Assembly (NCBI RefSeq): GCF_006716645.1 | Contig: NZ_VFPL01000001.1 | Coordinates: forward strand, 496,001-560,000 | Origin: Arcticibacter tournemirensis | GTDB lineage: Bacteria > Bacteroidota > Bacteroidia > Sphingobacteriales > Sphingobacteriaceae | Reading direction: 5' to 3' | Length of the DNA: 64,000 nt | Shown here: in pieces, positions 61,682 through 64,000 of the stretch | Layout: each line of letters begins with the position of its first letter | Position numbering within the stretch: position 1 is the stretch's first letter | Position numbers and translations under genes: made by a program | Notes under the pieces: generated by a model | What the model was told of the DNA's origin: nothing | The model's input: only the letters and a program-made list of their open reading frames with translations | Database searches by the model: none

Positions 61682-62692
61682 TTATAAGAAGAGATTGATA
61701 ACCAGATAAACCAGGCCGGCAAGGATAGCGGATACGGGAATGGTTAATACCCAGGCCCATATCAGGTTAATAGTAACCCCCCAACGTACTGCTGATACTC
61801 TTTTAGTTAAACCTACTCCAATTATAGATCCTGTAATAGTGTGTGTCGTTGAAACTGGAATAGCAAAATGCTCGGTTATGCCAAGCGTTATAGCGCCTGC
61901 TGTTTCGGCACCTACACCTTCGAGTGCTGTTACTTTAGTAATCCTTGAACCCATGGTTTTCACAATGCGCCAGCCCCCGCTCATTGTCCCGAAAGCAATG
62001 GCACTGTAGCAAACGATAGGAACCCACTCTGGCATATGATCATTACTGCCTATCACATTTGATGCAACAAGAGCAACATATATGATTCCCATTACTTTTT
62101 GCGCATCATTTCCCCCGTGAGCAAAGCTTAAAGCAGCTGACGAAACCAATTGCAGTCGTTTAAACCATTTTTCTGCCGTTGAAGGCTTCGACCATCGGCT
62201 AAGATTAATAATGATTAGCGTAATGATGACGGAAATGATCATACCTATGATTGGCGCAAGTACAATAAAAGAAAGGATCTTAAATACATAACCAAGATTC
62301 AGCGCATCTACCGGTGTATAGCCGTTTAATAAAGCGTAGGTAATCCCCGCGCCGGCAAAGCCTCCGATAAGAGTATGGCTTGAGCTTGATGGTATGCCGT
62401 AGTACCACGTAAAGAGATTCCACGTAATGGCGGCTACCAGTCCGGCAAGAATCACGTGCATGGTAATAAAGTTCTCAACTACCGTTTTTGCAACAGTGTT
62501 GGCAACTTTATGATCATCAAAATAGAAATACGCTGCAAAATTGAAAAGTGCAGCCCAAAGAACAGCCTGAAAAGGCGATAATACTTTTGTAGAAACTACA
62601 GTAGCAATGGAGTTTGCCGCATCGTGAAATCCGTTGATATAATCGAACAAAACTGCCAGGATAACGACAATCACTAAAAGGGTTGTAACCAT
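61682..62692 (-). CDS. inorganic phosphate transporter, PiT family
   Basis: A 336-residue low-affinity phosphate permease. The duplicated PiT signature is clear: FDYINGFHDAANSIATVVSTKVLSP near the N-terminus (about 16-40) and AALSFAHGGNDAQKVMGI (about 186-204), with PVSTTHTITGSIIGVG at about 280. About ten membrane helices. It is somewhat short, lacking the long central loop of many homologues. It is cotranscribed with the DUF47/PhoU-like gene 19 bp upstream, the usual PitA-Pit accessory pair, next to a histidine kinase probably sensing phosphate. Confidence 0.94.
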   Translation of the reverse strand: MVTTLLVIVVILAVLFDYINGFHDAANSIATVVSTKVLSPFQAVLWAALFNFAAYFYFDDHKVANTVAKTVVENFITMHVILAGLVAAITWNLFTWYYGIPSSSSHTLIGGFAGAGITYALLNGYTPVDALNLGYVFKILSFIVLAPIIGMIISVIITLIIINLSRWSKPSTAEKWFKRLQLVSSAALSFAHGGNDAQKVMGIIYVALVASNVIGSNDHMPEWVPIVCYSAIAFGTMSGGWRIVKTMGSRITKVTALEGVGAETAGAITLGITEHFAIPVSTTHTITGSIIGVGLTKRVSAVRWGVTINLIWAWVLTIPVSAILAGLVYLVINLFL

Positions 62693-62711
62693 TTTTAGTT
62701 AATTTAAATTA

Positions 62712-63359
62712 TTAGGCGTTTTTAACAAGGATTGTTTCAAGAACGTTAGCTGCGTCTTCGCACTTATCCGTAGCGGTCTCAAGTGCAGAAAGAATTTCCT
62801 TATATTTTATAATAAGTTTTGCGTCCTGCTCATATTCGAAAAGATCAGCAACGGCTCTGTCGAACACGTAATCCGCTTGATTCTCCATGCTGTTGATACG
62901 CACGCAAGAATCAGTGATTACACGGATATTCTTTAAATTCTTTAGCTCACATACCGCTTTGTGTAAGTCCTGGCATCCCTGAAGAATCAGTTCCGACAAT
63001 TTCTGAACAGGAACTGTATTGTCGGTAATTTTATATAATTGCATCCTTGCTGCAGAGCCGTGAATGAAATCGGCTATATCATCGATCGCTGAAGCCAGTG
63101 CATGGATATCTTCGCGGTCAAAAGGAGTAATGAAGTTCTTTCCCATTTCAAGGAAGATTTGATGCGTGATATCATCGCCCACGTGCTCAAAATCTTCAAT
63201 GTTCTTGGTCAATTCCGTCTTACGGTTTAAATCATTCGTGTGAACAAGTTCGTTTAGAGCTTCTCCTAAGTTAATCAGGTTCCCGCTTGCCTTTTCAAAC
63301 AAAGGGAAAAATTTCCGGTCCTTCGGTACGAAATATTGGAAAATGCTGTTTAGTGACAT
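62712..63359 (-). CDS. DUF47 family PhoU-like protein
   Basis: A 215-residue cytoplasmic helical protein of the DUF47/PhoU-like family. Family blocks are FVPKDRKFFPLFEKASGNLINLGEAL near the start, FEHVGDDITHQIFLEMGKNFITPFDREDIHALASAIDDIADFI, and YEQDAKLIIKYKEILSALETATDKCEDAANVLETI at the end. These proteins partner PiT transporters and probably regulate them, binding metal clusters through the acidic DREDIH/DDIADF repeats. It lies 19 bp upstream of the PiT gene. Confidence 0.93.
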   Translation of the reverse strand: MSLNSIFQYFVPKDRKFFPLFEKASGNLINLGEALNELVHTNDLNRKTELTKNIEDFEHVGDDITHQIFLEMGKNFITPFDREDIHALASAIDDIADFIHGSAARMQLYKITDNTVPVQKLSELILQGCQDLHKAVCELKNLKNIRVITDSCVRINSMENQADYVFDRAVADLFEYEQDAKLIIKYKEILSALETATDKCEDAANVLETILVKNA

Positions 63360-63465
63360 ATTATATTTTTCGAATCATGCAAAAGTATCAATACAATGTT
63401 AACTTAATGTTAATTGTTAATAAAGCATTGCAAATGATATTTGTGAATGGTTCTCTTCCGCTGAC

Positions 63466-64000
63466 CTAAATGGGGAACGCTGCTTTAGCCCTGGCGAGTG
63501 TAAAGGCGAAGGTAGAACCCAGTCCCTCGGTACTTCTCACCGTTATGGTTTGCTGGTGTGCTTCCAGAATATGTTTCACTATTGCCAGTCCAAGTCCCGA
63601 TCCTCCGATCTGACGTGAGCGGCTCATGTCTGTCCTGAAGAAGCGCTCGAACAGCCTGGGCAGATATTTTTCCTCTATTCCAATCCCATCGTCTGTTACC
63701 TCCACTAAAATTTGATCATGCAGCTCAAAAGTTTTTATAGATGTAGTCCCATTTTCACGCCCATATTTGATTGAATTATCAATCAGGTTTATGAGTACCT
63801 GGCAAATCTTATCGCGGTCGGCGTTGACCCAGGTGGGCACATGATATTTATCTTTAAATACTAACTGTACTTTCTGGGTTCTGGCTTTTAGTTCCATTTG
63901 ATCTATAACTTCCTTTATAAGTGCTGTGAGATCGAACTTTTTATAGCTAAGCTGGATTTCACCGCTTTCCAGCTTTGAAATGGAGTCGAGGTCCTTTATA
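63466..64000 (-). CDS. sensor histidine kinase, C-terminal part (window-truncated)
   Basis: The frame is open to the window edge: 178 residues are visible, starting inside the dimerisation domain (KDLDSISKLESGEIQLSYKKFDLTALIKEVIDQ) just after where the phospho-His would lie. HATPase_c is complete: N box INLIDNSIKYG, G1 VTDDGIGIEE, F box RLFERFFRTD and G2 GSGLGLAIVKHILEAH. The pattern is that of PhoR-like kinases; adjacency to PiT/PhoU-like genes supports a phosphate sensor, but this is inference. It is the first part of the gene that is missing, not a broken gene. Confidence 0.9.
   Translation of the reverse strand, partial: IKDLDSISKLESGEIQLSYKKFDLTALIKEVIDQMELKARTQKVQLVFKDKYHVPTWVNADRDKICQVLINLIDNSIKYGRENGTTSIKTFELHDQILVEVTDDGIGIEEKYLPRLFERFFRTDMSRSRQIGGSGLGLAIVKHILEAHQQTITVRSTEGLGSTFAFTLARAKAAFPI

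Noticed and set aside
1-64000. tRNA, rRNA, CRISPR arrays, insertion sequences, phage genes, defence systems
   Set aside because: Looked for in the gaps by eye; no cloverleaf-like gene, regular spaced repeats, transposase, integrase or known defence gene was seen. A covariance-model search would be needed to rule out small RNAs.

Overview
The window looks like chromosomal DNA of a Bacteroidota member, most likely Sphingobacteriaceae (Pedobacter/Mucilaginibacter-like; the genus is inference). The supporting marks are a fused LpxC-FabZ, PorX and GldD of the type IX secretion/gliding machinery, the futalosine menaquinone genes mqnB and mqnD, hybrid-type sensors with Reg_prop propellers, GH92 and GH2 enzymes, and -7 promoter boxes of the TAnnTTTG kind. 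Most of it is housekeeping sequence. I see no rRNA, tRNA, CRISPR array, insertion sequence or prophage.

Layout. 1-10.6 kb: an alpha/beta hydrolase, then a carbohydrate-response locus. A propeller sensor kinase and a separate REC-AraC regulator (a split hybrid two-component system) diverge from three secreted glycosidases (GH92, a GH43-like propeller enzyme, GH2). 10.6-22.7 kb: a lipoprotein, lipocalin, YjbR protein, S41 protease, CsbD-like protein, outer-membrane barrel, AnmK, M16 protease, a GHL10 glycosidase and a coiled-coil membrane protein. 22.7-32.4 kb: a very large NtrY-like kinase, fabD, folE-queD, mqnB-mqnD-hldD and a LolC/E-like permease. 32.4-37.2 kb: an MBL hydrolase, gldD, aroE, a ComA-like synthase and a TPR protein, all leftward, ending at a 422-bp gap. 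37.2-41.2 kb: a small unknown protein, cyclophilin, exonuclease III, 5-FTHF cyclo-ligase, efp and an ABC ATPase. 41.2-45.8 kb: the lipid A operon lpxD-lpxC/fabZ-lpxA with an HD hydrolase upstream. 45.9-54 kb: porX-tsaE-ald, a 1249-residue DUF3857/transglutaminase protein and a YihY protein. 54-60.5 kb: DUF4197 and VWA proteins facing an ECF sigma/anti-sigma pair, then an M1 peptidase. 60.5-64 kb: SMR and TRIC membrane proteins, then a phosphate module (PiT, PhoU-like, and a kinase cut by the window end).

How parts work together. The split sensor pair probably controls the glycosidases: TTGAGAC-type direct repeats spaced exactly 21 bp, as expected for an AraC-type regulator, occur both in the divergent region and in front of the second glycosidase. 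The sigma/anti-sigma operon diverges from the VWA gene, and the anti-sigma and VWA proteins share a segment resembling the start of SusC/RagA receptors, suggesting one envelope circuit. Several genes have a -7 box only a few bases before the start codon, so leaderless or near-leaderless transcripts are likely. The best candidates for something undescribed are the split sensor with its 21-bp repeats and the receptor-like segments shared by the VWA and anti-sigma proteins.
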